Shown: piece by piece, positions 1 to 6,943 of the stretch | Layout of the letters: each line of letters starts with the position of its first letter | Numbering within the stretch: position 1 is the first letter of the stretch | Notes under the pieces: generated by a model | The model's input: only the letters and a program-made list of their open reading frames with translations | Told to the model about the DNA's origin: nothing | The model's database searches: none | Assembly: GCA_018894595.1 (NCBI GenBank) | Contig: JAHIPN010000426.1 | Span: 1-8,024, forward strand | Direction: 5' to 3' | DNA length: 8,024 nt | DNA from: a bacterium | GTDB lineage: Bacteria > Atribacterota > JS1 > SB-45 > 34-128 | Position numbers and translations under genes: made by a program

Positions 1-32
1 AATAATGTTAATAAAAATTGAATCGATAAGAT

Positions 33-97
33 GTCCGGATGTTCCGGTTTAATGTCCGGATGCCTTCGGAATTGCCGTCCGGATACTCCGGAATACG
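33..97 (+). repeat. Three tandem imperfect 21-23 bp units, each with paired CCGG-type cores
   Basis: Three consecutive units begin with the same octamer GTCCGGAT at 33, 54 and 77 (unit lengths 21, 23 and 21). Each octamer is followed by a second related core: TTCCGGTT at 42, TTCGGAAT at 65 and CTCCGGAAT at 86. The two cores of each unit are inverted and can pair as a small hairpin: 35-39 with 43-47, 55-60 with 65-70, and 78-83 with 87-92, with loops of 3-4 bases. The block is clearly richer in G+C than the rest of the window. It ends ten bases before the ATG of the broken PPC gene. It is too short and irregular to be a CRISPR array. Its function is unknown; it could be a dispersed intergenic repeat, a binding-site cluster or a 5' leader structure. 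Confidence 0.7.
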
Positions 98-106
98 CAA
101 TAAAAC

Positions 107-521
107 ATGAAATTAAAAAAATTCAAAAATAAATTGGTGGTAAGAATCGGTAAAGGAGAAGAAATTGTTGATACTTTAAAACAGCTTTGTAAAAAAAATA
201 AAATTAGGTTCGGTTAGCGGTGTGGGAGGAACTGAAAGAGTAACTGTTGGGTCTTTTAAAGCTAAAACTAAAGAATTTTTTTCTCAAGAATTAATAGGAG
301 ATTATGAAAATACTAACTTAATCGGAAATATCTCAATCATGAAAGGAGAAATATATCTTCATTTATATATTACTATATCCGATTTAAACAATAATGCTTT
401 CGGAGGACACTTAAATTCTGCAATAATTAACACAACATGAGAAATTATTGTTGAGGGAATAGAGGGAGAAATAGAAAGGGGATTTAATGAAGAAGTGAGA
501 TTAAATCTCTTATTTAAATAA
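107..521 (+). pseudogene. PPC/DUF296-domain protein, broken by frameshift and in-frame TGA
   Basis: Reading from ATG 107 gives a start typical of a small PPC (plants and prokaryotes conserved, DUF296) domain protein: MKLKKFKNKLVVRIGKGEEI, then an AT-hook-free domain. This frame stops at TAG 215-217. Shifting by one base at the A8 run (191-198) restores the expected continuation KLGSVSGVGGTERVTVGSF, then NLIGNISIMKGEIYLHLYIT, and the family hallmark GGHLNSAII near 400-430. That frame meets TGA at 438-440 and then continues sensibly (EIIVEGIEGEIERGFNEE, then VRLNLLFK) to TAA 519-521. The rebuilt protein is about 138 residues, the usual size of a single-domain PPC protein. Bacterial members are poorly characterised; some are suspected to bind DNA or small ligands. 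Two separate lesions favour a pseudogene, although a sequencing error at the homopolymer is possible for the first. The gene faces the thiolase gene. Confidence 0.8.
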
Positions 522-522
522 A

Positions 523-565
523 AAAGATAGAAAGCTTAGGGTATATTAGTGGGTTTCCTATCTTT
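523..565 (+). terminator. Weak hairpin just after the PPC pseudogene
   Basis: AAAGATAG (523-530) is matched by CTATCTTT (558-565), and pairing extends by AAA/TTT (531-533 with 554-556) past a bulged C at 557. The loop is about 20 bases. It lies two bases after the reconstructed stop codon of the PPC gene, where a terminator is expected, but no T-run follows, so the call is weak. Confidence 0.25.
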
Positions 566-592
566 CGAATTAACCTCTACACTCTTCGGATT

Positions 593-620
593 AATAAATA
601 TTTAGTCCCCTAAATTTATT
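593..620 (-). terminator. AT-rich hairpin downstream of the thiolase gene
   Basis: AATAAA (593-598) plus TTTAG (601-605) pair with CTAAA (610-614) plus TTTATT (615-620), leaving a two-base bulge (599-600) and a TCCC loop. It lies about 75 bases beyond the thiolase stop codon, in the gap between two convergent genes, where termination from both sides is expected. The stem is nearly all A-T pairs and has no clear U-tract after it, so it may be chance in AT-rich DNA. The rest of 522-694 holds no gene or other structure that I can support. Confidence 0.2.
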
Positions 621-694
621 ATTAAACAATTGTTAAGCAATATTTTATATATTTTATAAAATAAATATAAGAATATATTAATCTCTGTGCTTAT

Positions 695-1903
695 CTACGT
701 TAAATTTTCTATTACTATCGCATCTCCTTGACCACCACTTATACAAAGAGCAGCCAATCCATATTTTTTGTGACTTTTTATTAACCCATACATCAAAGTT
801 ACAAAAATTCTTGCTCCGGTAGCGCCTACTGGATGCCCTAAAGCAATTCCATTACCATAAATATTTAATTTATCTTCAATTTTGTTCTTCTCCCAATCCC
901 AACCCAACATATTAATATCCCCTAATATTTGAGAGGAAAATGCCTCATTTATCTCGATAAGTCCCAAATCATCAACAGTTAAATTAGCTTTTTTCATTGA
1001 TTTTTTTATAGCTCCCACCGGACCTAGCCCCATAAGTTTAGGATCATATGCGCTTGAAGCATATGATAATATACGAGCAAGTGGCTTCAAATTAAGTTCT
1101 TTAACTTTCTCGCTTGATGAAACAATAATTCCTGCAGCAGCATCATTAATTCCACAAGTATTTCCTGCAGTTACTTTTCCGTCTTTTTTATATAATGGAG
1201 GTAATTTAGCCAATTTCTCCATAGTCATCTCGAATCTTGGATGTTCGTCTGTATCAAAAATAAATTTTTCTTTTTTCCTTTTCATTTCAATAGGTATAAT
1301 CTCATCTTTAAATTGACCACTTTTAATAGCTTTTTCGGCTAAATTTTGACTTCTTAATGCATATCGGTCGAGTTGTTCGCGTGTAAAATTAAATTTATCA
1401 ACCAAATTTTCAGCTGTTTCTCCCATTAAACAATCAGCTAAAGGACAAAAGATGCCATCCTTATACTGACTATCTACTAATGCATTATTTCCGAGCCTAT
1501 AGCCCCATCGGGCATTCATTAGCAGATAAGGAATATTGCTCATGCTTTCGGTTCCTCCTGCTAAAACTATATCGCAATCTCCTGCTTTTATAGATTGAGC
1601 AGCCAAAGAAATAGCCTTTAAACTGGAACCACATGCTTTATTTATTGTATAAGAGGGAACATACTCTGGAATACCAGAAAAAAATGCAATTTGGCGAGCT
1701 AAATTAGGTCCATTACCAGCTTGCCTGGCATTACCAAAAATTACTTCGTCTATCTGGTCATAATTTATTTTTGCTCTTTTTATTATCTCCTTTGTTACAA
1801 TAATTCCAAGCTCCCTGGCACTAATATCTTTTAAACTTCCTCCAAATTTACCTACGGGAGTTCTTGCTCCTGCAATTATAAACACTTCCTTTTGAATAGT
1901 CAT
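695..1903 (-). CDS. Acetyl-CoA C-acetyltransferase (thiolase)
   Basis: This 402-residue protein has the full length of a thiolase II-type enzyme, which condenses two acetyl-CoA to acetoacetyl-CoA or runs the reverse, thiolytic cleavage. The nucleophilic cysteine is C91 in NKACGSSLKA. The GGTESMSNIPYLL loop follows at about 115-127. MGLGPVGAIKKS, NEAF (319-322), GHP with H357 in GNGIALGHPVGATGARI, and the second cysteine C387 in CISGGQG complete the active site. All catalytic residues are present. Small departures from the common pattern are CGSS for CGSG and CISGG for CIGGG. The ATG is preceded by GAAGGA six bases upstream, which supports this start. It is the last gene of the minus-strand block, 113 bases after the CoA-transferase, and is probably co-transcribed with it. 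Substrate chain length (C4 or longer 3-ketoacyl-CoA) cannot be decided from sequence. Confidence 0.95.
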   Translation of the reverse strand: MTIQKEVFIIAGARTPVGKFGGSLKDISARELGIIVTKEIIKRAKINYDQIDEVIFGNARQAGNGPNLARQIAFFSGIPEYVPSYTINKACGSSLKAISLAAQSIKAGDCDIVLAGGTESMSNIPYLLMNARWGYRLGNNALVDSQYKDGIFCPLADCLMGETAENLVDKFNFTREQLDRYALRSQNLAEKAIKSGQFKDEIIPIEMKRKKEKFIFDTDEHPRFEMTMEKLAKLPPLYKKDGKVTAGNTCGINDAAAGIIVSSSEKVKELNLKPLARILSYASSAYDPKLMGLGPVGAIKKSMKKANLTVDDLGLIEINEAFSSQILGDINMLGWDWEKNKIEDKLNIYGNGIALGHPVGATGARIFVTLMYGLIKSHKKYGLAALCISGGQGDAIVIENLT

Positions 1904-2016
1904 TTAAAATCCTTCTTTTCTAAATTTATTACTTCTTTTAAAAAAATATTCAGTTAATAAATTTTACAAATATTTATATTAATTTATTCAAAAATTTAAC
2001 TTTCATTTCATCTTAG

Positions 2017-3321
2017 CTATATTATATTTAATTTTTTCGCTTCCAATTCTAAACTTTCTCTAAATTCAGGATGAGCTATCTTTATTAATGATTTTGCCCT
2101 TTCTTTAACACTCTTATTTTTTAATTGTGCTACACCGCATTCAGTAACAATATAATCTACATCGTTACGTGAGGTAGTTATAAATGTCCCGGCATTGAGT
2201 CCACAAACAATTCGAGAGATTGTACCATTTTTAGCTGTTGACGGAAAAGCGATAATACTTTTTCCCTCTTTAGCTAAATTAGCACCACGGATAAAATCGA
2301 CCTGTCCTCCCACTCCACTAATTTGTTTAAAATTAATTGCTTCAGCAGCTACTTGTCCCGTTAAATCAACTTGTAATGCAGAATTAATCGAAGTCATTTT
2401 ATTATTTTGAGCAATTATGTTTGGGTCATTAGTAAATGATACAGGGGAAATCATAATCATTGGATTATCATCTACAAAATCATATAGTTTCTTTGTGCCA
2501 ATCAAAAATGTAACTACTATTTTCCCCGGCAAAAATATTTTTTTACTGCAATTTATTACCCCAGATTGCACTAAATCAACTACTCCGTCTGATATCATTT
2601 CCGAATGTATCCCTAAATTGTTCTTATGTTTTAAAGTATTTAGCACTGCATCTGGAATAGTACCGATGCCCAATTGTAAAGTTGAACCATCTTCAATTAA
2701 ATCTCCAATGTATTGGCCTATTTTAGCTGTAACCCCATTTTCCTTAGGCCCTTTTATTTCAGGTAAAGAATGATTATTTTCTACCATATAATTAATCTTA
2801 TTAACATGAATAAAAGAATCACCATGTACTCGTGGCATTTGATCATTTACTTCCGCGATAACTAATTTCGAACAATCGGTTGCTTTTCTTGCTATATCAA
2901 CACTTACCCCTAAACTACAAAATCCACTATTATCAGGAGAAGAAACTTGTATACAAGCTACATCGGGAGGTCCAGTTGGAGAGAAATGCTTTTCAATATA
3001 ATTAGGTTGTTCAGAAAAGAAACAAGGAACATATTCTGCTCTCCCCTCTTTAATTGCTTCCCTGACATCTTTTGTAGAAAATAATGAGATATAACGAAAA
3101 TATTTTTCCATTCCAGGTTCAACTAATTTAACATGACCAAATATTGTACTTTGAACGATAGTTAAAAGTTTTAAGCGTTCTCTTTGGTTGATGATTTCTC
3201 CTTCAATTGCCAAAGGTTCTCCTCCAAAGGCCCCCATATACACATAATTACCGGGTTGAATTTGTTTAATTGCTTCTTTAATATCTACTAATTTCTTCTG
3301 ATATTGTTTTTGCCAGTTCAT
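2017..3321 (-). CDS. Acetyl-CoA hydrolase/transferase family CoA-transferase (4-hydroxybutyrate or butyryl-CoA:acetate type)
   Basis: The 434-residue protein matches the two-domain family that holds 4-hydroxybutyrate CoA-transferase, butyryl-CoA:acetate CoA-transferase and acetyl-CoA hydrolase. The N-terminal domain starts with a basic helix and MGAFGGEPLA; VQVSSPD-like and GFCSLGVSVD segments lie near 125-142. The C-terminal domain has LQLGIGTIPDAV (216-226), then HSEMISDGV, whose E241 sits where the family's catalytic glutamate forms the acyl-CoA thioester. GGQVDFIRGA and the IIAFPSTAKNGTISRIV strand lie further on, and a conserved VTECGVAQL precedes the C-terminus. The start is supported by GGAGG six bases before the ATG. 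The enzyme is expected to swap CoA between an acyl-CoA and acetate or another short acid in the cytoplasm. The thiolase next door suggests that C4-C5 acyl or acetoacetyl chemistry is involved, but the acceptor acid is not identifiable. Confidence 0.9.
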   Translation of the reverse strand: MNWQKQYQKKLVDIKEAIKQIQPGNYVYMGAFGGEPLAIEGEIINQRERLKLLTIVQSTIFGHVKLVEPGMEKYFRYISLFSTKDVREAIKEGRAEYVPCFFSEQPNYIEKHFSPTGPPDVACIQVSSPDNSGFCSLGVSVDIARKATDCSKLVIAEVNDQMPRVHGDSFIHVNKINYMVENNHSLPEIKGPKENGVTAKIGQYIGDLIEDGSTLQLGIGTIPDAVLNTLKHKNNLGIHSEMISDGVVDLVQSGVINCSKKIFLPGKIVVTFLIGTKKLYDFVDDNPMIMISPVSFTNDPNIIAQNNKMTSINSALQVDLTGQVAAEAINFKQISGVGGQVDFIRGANLAKEGKSIIAFPSTAKNGTISRIVCGLNAGTFITTSRNDVDYIVTECGVAQLKNKSVKERAKSLIKIAHPEFRESLELEAKKLNII

Positions 3322-3356
3322 TTATTTCCTCCACTTATGTAAATTAAAACATTTTT

Positions 3357-3374
3357 ATTCATATTTATATGAAT
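3357..3374. promoter_or_regulatory. Palindrome upstream of the CoA-transferase gene
   Basis: ATTCATA (3357-3363) and TATGAAT (3368-3374) form a perfect 7-bp inverted repeat around TTTA. It lies about 25 bases upstream of the CoA-transferase ribosome binding site, in the 99-base gap after the moaD-like gene. It could be an operator half-site pair or a small RNA hairpin. The AT-rich composition makes chance a real alternative, and no convincing promoter boxes accompany it. Confidence 0.25.
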
Positions 3375-3420
3375 TATTCTTATTAGAAAGTTATTAAAAT
3401 CATTTTATTTATAATTAAAT

Positions 3421-3648
3421 TTAACCTCCTGAAAAAAAGGGAGCAATAATAATCCTGTCTCCATTTTTTATTTTCTCAGACGGGTTTAAAGATTTCCCAT
3501 TACGCATGATCAAAATAGAAAAGTGCTTCTTTAAATTAATTCTTGTTAATAGTTCTTCAATAGTAATTGATTTAGGAAATTCTAATTCCCTCTCGCTAAA
3601 TCCAACATGATAAATTAGATAGCTAATTATTTTTAGTTTAATCTTCAT
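3421..3648 (-). CDS. MoaD/ThiS-like ubiquitin-fold sulfur carrier
   Basis: This 75-residue protein has the size and pattern of the beta-grasp sulfur carriers MoaD and ThiS. It has two N-terminal strands (KIKLKIISYLIYHVG), SITIEELLTRINL as the central helix, ILIMRNGKSLNPSEKIKNGD as the strand-turn, and IIIAPFFSGG ending in the free Gly-Gly that is adenylated and thiocarboxylated by a MoeB/ThiF-type E1. The PFFSGG tail looks more like MoaD than ThiS. It lies between the AOR and CoA-transferase genes, 52 bases after AOR. MoaD-like genes beside AOR genes are a known arrangement, and a role in making the dithiolene pyranopterin of the AOR is the best inference. The only usable start in frame is ATG 3648, yet the nearest Shine-Dalgarno-like GAGG (3667-3670) is 18 bases away; a palindromic AAAATATTTT lies between them. 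Confidence 0.85.
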   Translation of the reverse strand: MKIKLKIISYLIYHVGFSERELEFPKSITIEELLTRINLKKHFSILIMRNGKSLNPSEKIKNGDRIIIAPFFSGG

Positions 3649-3700
3649 TGTAAGAAAATATTTTAACCTCTATTTTTTAAAATAATCATTAGTGTTTAAA

Positions 3701-5536
3701 TTATTTTAACGAGACATATTTTTCTAATTCATTAGCTTCTTCTTCTAATTTTAATTCTTTCATAGTTTGTTTTTTAGGAATACCTCTTTTATCCCATTTA
3801 CGTAATTCATAATAATAGGTAAGTAATTGTTCATATTTATCATATTCCAAAATCTTCCCTGCAATTACTCCTTCCTCATCCGCGTTTGAAGGGTTAAACC
3901 ATATTTTTGGTGGAAAATCACGTTCTCTACTCCAATCAGGGAATTCCCGCACCCAAAACGCTCTAACGAGTGAATATATTCTATCAGAAACTTCCAAAAA
4001 ATCCTGCATAGTATAGTTTAATCCAGTCGCTTTGTTAAAGTATTCTACATAATAATCTGGATTTAAATTTAATTCTACCCAAGGGAATCTACAAGCAATT
4101 AAACATTCAAAAAGTCCCATTCTAATTCTCTGCAATCTCACAACTTCTTCTGCTTTTTCTTTCCCGTATGAATCTCGAGCAGTTTTATTAAGCTCATAGT
4201 AAATAATCCAAGCTTCCTTATGATGAGCGCCAATTGATGAAGTTCCAAAAGCAAGGGCCATGCCAGGGACAAATTTACAATTATAAGCTGATATTTCTAA
4301 ACCTTTTACTTGCATAGCATAAGCTTCAGAACCTTGACCAATCTTTTCTGCCATCTTTTTACTGCCCTGAGCAATAAAATCCCCTTCTCCTTTTCGATGG
4401 GCAATCTTTCTTAAAAGTTCTTTAGCTTTTTCAGCATCTCCAAATTTAAAATCCCCTTTGATAACTCCTTGATCAATGGCATCAGCATAAAAACTTAAAC
4501 TTGCACCTGCTGAAATAGTATCTAGTCCGTAATCATCACACATATAATTTAATGAGGCTACTTGATCCAAATCAAAAATTTCTAAATTGCTTCCTAACAT
4601 ACCAATATTTTCATAATCCATCTCAGCTTGATGGCCCTCTCTGTCTAAAATAGCAATACCACAGGGCATAGTACAATTCGGGCATCCATAAGTTGCTACT
4701 CTTTTTTTATTTAACCTTTCCCCATCTATCTTCCAAGCTTCTTTAGAAGAAGTTTTTCTCATATTTCTTACTGGTAGTGCAGCTACCTCGTTACACCAAG
4801 CTAAAACACCAGTAGTTCCCTGCTTAGACCATCCGGTTTCTTTATCGAGTTTTTTTACTTTTTTTAATCCGTTAATTCCAATTTTTTTCATTTCTTCTGG
4901 CTCCGCAACTGGTATATCTTTAGTACCTTTTACTATAATTGCCTTTAAATTCTTGGAACCCATTACCGCTCCCATGCCGGGCCTTCCTCCAGCTCTTCCT
5001 TCCATACTCCGAATTACTGAGTAAAGAACCTTATTTTCACCAGCTTGGCCAATGGTAAGAATCCCTACATTTTTACTATATTTATTATAAAGCCATTTCA
5101 ATGTGTCAAAAGTTCCTTTGCCCCAGGTTTCCTTAGCAGAAAGAAGTTCCACATCGTCATCCCTGATATAGATATAAGTAGGTTTATCTGATTTGCCTTC
5201 AATGATTAAAAAATCATAACCAGCTTTTTTTAATTGGACAGCTACCTTAGAACCTATATTCCCATCACCAAATCCTCCGGTAAGAGGTGATTTTGCAGCT
5301 ACTTGTAGTTTCCCAGTATTAGGTGCAGTAATGCCTGAAATGGGTCCCAAAGCTACAACTAGTTTATTTTCTGGTCCCAAAGGATCAATTCCAGGTTTTA
5401 ATTCATCCCATAAAATTTTTATGGCATAGCCTCTTCCGCCTATCCATTTCTTAGCGAATTCTTGGTTGTATTTTTCTTTTTTAACTTCTCGATTTGTCAG
5501 ATTAATTCTAAGAAAATTTCCTGTCCAACCTTTCAT
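3701..5536 (-). CDS. Aldehyde ferredoxin oxidoreductase (AOR) family protein
   Basis: The 611-residue protein has the length and three-domain order of AOR-family enzymes, which carry a tungsten or molybdenum bis-pyranopterin and one [4Fe-4S] cluster and interconvert aldehydes and carboxylates with ferredoxin. The N-terminal domain begins GWTGNFLRINLT and includes WIGGRGYAIKIL, LGPISGITAPNTGK and SPLTGGFGDGNIGSK. EGRAGGRPGMGAVMGSKNLK (179-198) is the family pterin-region signature. Cluster ligands are C285, C288 and C292 in CPNCTMPC and C482 in ACRFPW. A DDYGLD motif lies at 334-339 in the second pterin-binding area. AGGAGG about eight bases before ATG fixes the start. No signal peptide is seen, so it is cytoplasmic. 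It is not a close match to the benzoyl-CoA reductase context, because no Bam subunits are nearby. The substrate is unknown; the CoA-transferase and thiolase neighbours suggest short-chain or amino-acid-derived acids. Confidence 0.95.
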   Translation of the reverse strand: MKGWTGNFLRINLTNREVKKEKYNQEFAKKWIGGRGYAIKILWDELKPGIDPLGPENKLVVALGPISGITAPNTGKLQVAAKSPLTGGFGDGNIGSKVAVQLKKAGYDFLIIEGKSDKPTYIYIRDDDVELLSAKETWGKGTFDTLKWLYNKYSKNVGILTIGQAGENKVLYSVIRSMEGRAGGRPGMGAVMGSKNLKAIIVKGTKDIPVAEPEEMKKIGINGLKKVKKLDKETGWSKQGTTGVLAWCNEVAALPVRNMRKTSSKEAWKIDGERLNKKRVATYGCPNCTMPCGIAILDREGHQAEMDYENIGMLGSNLEIFDLDQVASLNYMCDDYGLDTISAGASLSFYADAIDQGVIKGDFKFGDAEKAKELLRKIAHRKGEGDFIAQGSKKMAEKIGQGSEAYAMQVKGLEISAYNCKFVPGMALAFGTSSIGAHHKEAWIIYYELNKTARDSYGKEKAEEVVRLQRIRMGLFECLIACRFPWVELNLNPDYYVEYFNKATGLNYTMQDFLEVSDRIYSLVRAFWVREFPDWSRERDFPPKIWFNPSNADEEGVIAGKILEYDKYEQLLTYYYELRKWDKRGIPKKQTMKELKLEEEANELEKYVSLK

Positions 5537-5631
5537 TTTTCCCCTCCTTTTAAATCGATTTTGTTATATTTTAAAGTAATAATAAAAGATAAAAACTGTT
5601 TATTTCTCCATTTTATATTTTGGAATTAGTC

Positions 5632-5671
5632 CCCTTTGTAGATAGAGAACTTACTCTCTACCTACAAAGGG
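5632..5671 (-). terminator. Strong 17-bp stem-loop between livK and the AOR gene
   Basis: Bases 5632-5648 pair with 5655-5671 across a six-base loop (5649-5654). The stem has 16 Watson-Crick pairs and one imperfect position (5642 with 5661). In minus-strand RNA that position is a G-U wobble, but in plus-strand RNA it is an A-C mismatch, which suggests the minus transcript is where it acts. It lies about 65 bases beyond the livK stop codon. The T-run expected of an intrinsic terminator is found on the plus side (5677-5682), not after the stem in the minus direction, so it may instead be an mRNA-processing or 3'-end-protecting hairpin that gives livK and AOR different transcript levels. The 201-base gap has no gene. 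Confidence 0.45.
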
Positions 5672-5737
5672 AACAATTTTTTCTATTTTCGCCTTAGTTT
5701 TCTAAGCAAGTAAAAAAACTAAAAATACATTTTAATT

Positions 5738-6943
5738 TTATTTATTCCCCTTTTTCAGTTCTCCTGTGGCTGCTTCTTTAGGGAATACTACCTGTTGTTC
5801 ATGATTTTGCCATTGTACAATCAACATCGGCGGTTGCCATTGATGATATTTAAATGAGCCAAGTTCGAGTCCAAATTTAACAACTCCACTAGTAACCTCT
5901 AACTCAGTTTTTTCTAAAGCCGTAACAATTGCGTCACTATCGGTAGAACCTGCTCTTTTAATTGCATCTGCAGCAATTAATAAAACATTATAAATAGATC
6001 TCGATTTGTAGTCCGTAGGATCCTTTTTAAACTTTTTAACATATTCTTCTCTAAATGTTTTCGCAAGTTCCGTTAATTCTACTTCTCGATGCATTGCAGA
6101 AACGAAACATACTAACTCTCCTGCTTCTCCAACATTTTCCCAGAATTGAGGCCATAAACTTGGAGGGCCAGCTCCCTCTAATATAAGAGCTTCTCCTGGG
6201 CTTAGACCAATTTCATTTGCCTGTGCTATAAAGTAATGAACTCCAAACCCATAGACAAAGGCTAACACGAGATCTGGGCTATAAGCTTTTATTTTGGTAA
6301 GTTCAGTATAATATTCCTGATTTTCTCTCTCGGTAATAACGGACTCAAAAGCAATTCCTTTTTGTTTTAATCCCTCTTCTGACAATTTCTTTATTCCTAA
6401 CCCCCAGTCAGTATTTTCTGCAACAATTACCACTTTATTAAACCCTTCGGCTTCTATCCATTGAATAATGTTATCTACTACACCACTATTACAAGGACCA
6501 GCTCTAAACACCCATTTATATCCTTTACTCGTAATTTCATCAACCCAAGCTTCAGCAATAATAAGAGGAACTTTATATCTGTTTACTACTTCTATTCCCG
6601 CTAAGGCGCAAGAGCTATGACTAAACCCTACAATAATAGAAACCTTATCTCGTGTAATTAGCTTTTCAATTCCAGAAGCAGCTTTTTCTGGCACACCTGC
6701 GGTATCCTCGAAAACAACTTCAACTTTTTTACCTAAAACCCCTCCCTTAACATTGTTTATATAATCTAAAGCTAATTCTATCCCTTCTTCAAATGACTTA
6801 CCTGTTGCGGCTGCGGCACCAGTACGAGGTCCTACTACACCTATTTTTACAGTTTCTTCAGCAGTAATAATCATTGAAAACATGAAAAACATTAATATCA
6901 CAATAACGATAGAAAAATTAAGAAAATGTTCTCGCTTCAACAT
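5738..6943 (-). CDS. ABC transporter substrate-binding protein, LivK/Peripla_BP_6 type
   Basis: The 401-residue protein is a periplasmic binding protein of the branched-chain amino acid/amide (HAAT) importer class. Residues 1-28 are a Sec signal: MLKREH, then a hydrophobic stretch (NFSIVIVILMFFMFSMIITA), with likely cleavage before EET. There is no lipobox cysteine, so the mature protein should be free in a periplasm. The mature start VKIGVVGPRTGAAAATGKSF is the family's first strand and ligand loop; IIVGFSHSSCALAG and VPLIIAEAW match the first-lobe ligand region; VAENTDWGLG and SPDLVLAFVYG belong to the second lobe. The ATG has a strong AAGGAGGT (6957-6964), but 13 bases away, longer than usual. 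It follows livF after 160 bases with no gene. The ligand may be an amino acid, an amide or another small acid; it cannot be named from the sequence. Confidence 0.92.
   Translation of the reverse strand: MLKREHFLNFSIVIVILMFFMFSMIITAEETVKIGVVGPRTGAAAATGKSFEEGIELALDYINNVKGGVLGKKVEVVFEDTAGVPEKAASGIEKLITRDKVSIIVGFSHSSCALAGIEVVNRYKVPLIIAEAWVDEITSKGYKWVFRAGPCNSGVVDNIIQWIEAEGFNKVVIVAENTDWGLGIKKLSEEGLKQKGIAFESVITERENQEYYTELTKIKAYSPDLVLAFVYGFGVHYFIAQANEIGLSPGEALILEGAGPPSLWPQFWENVGEAGELVCFVSAMHREVELTELAKTFREEYVKKFKKDPTDYKSRSIYNVLLIAADAIKRAGSTDSDAIVTALEKTELEVTSGVVKFGLELGSFKYHQWQPPMLIVQWQNHEQQVVFPKEAATGELKKGNK

Noticed and set aside
33..97. CRISPR-like array
   Set aside because: Units are 21-23 bp with no separate spacers and no cas genes nearby.
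31..132. Short open frame (33 codons) through the GC-rich repeats, rich in Cys, Ser and Gly
   Set aside because: It is a by-product of the repeated TCCGGA units, has no ribosome binding site and overlaps the start of the PPC gene in another frame.
602..610. TTAGTCCCC here and again at 5626-5634 as a possible shared element
   Set aside because: Only nine bases are shared, the flanks differ, and the element forms the loop in one hairpin and the edge of the stem in the other.
2195..2773. Two plus-strand open frames opposite the CoA-transferase gene
   Set aside because: They are antisense shadows of a full-length, motif-complete minus-strand gene and resemble no protein family.
5691..5722. Small inverted repeats (CTTAG/CTAAG and TTAGTTTT/AAAACTAA) just after livK
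   Set aside because: Stems are 5-8 bp and mutually exclusive, with no U-tract in the minus direction; they are probably chance in AT-rich sequence.
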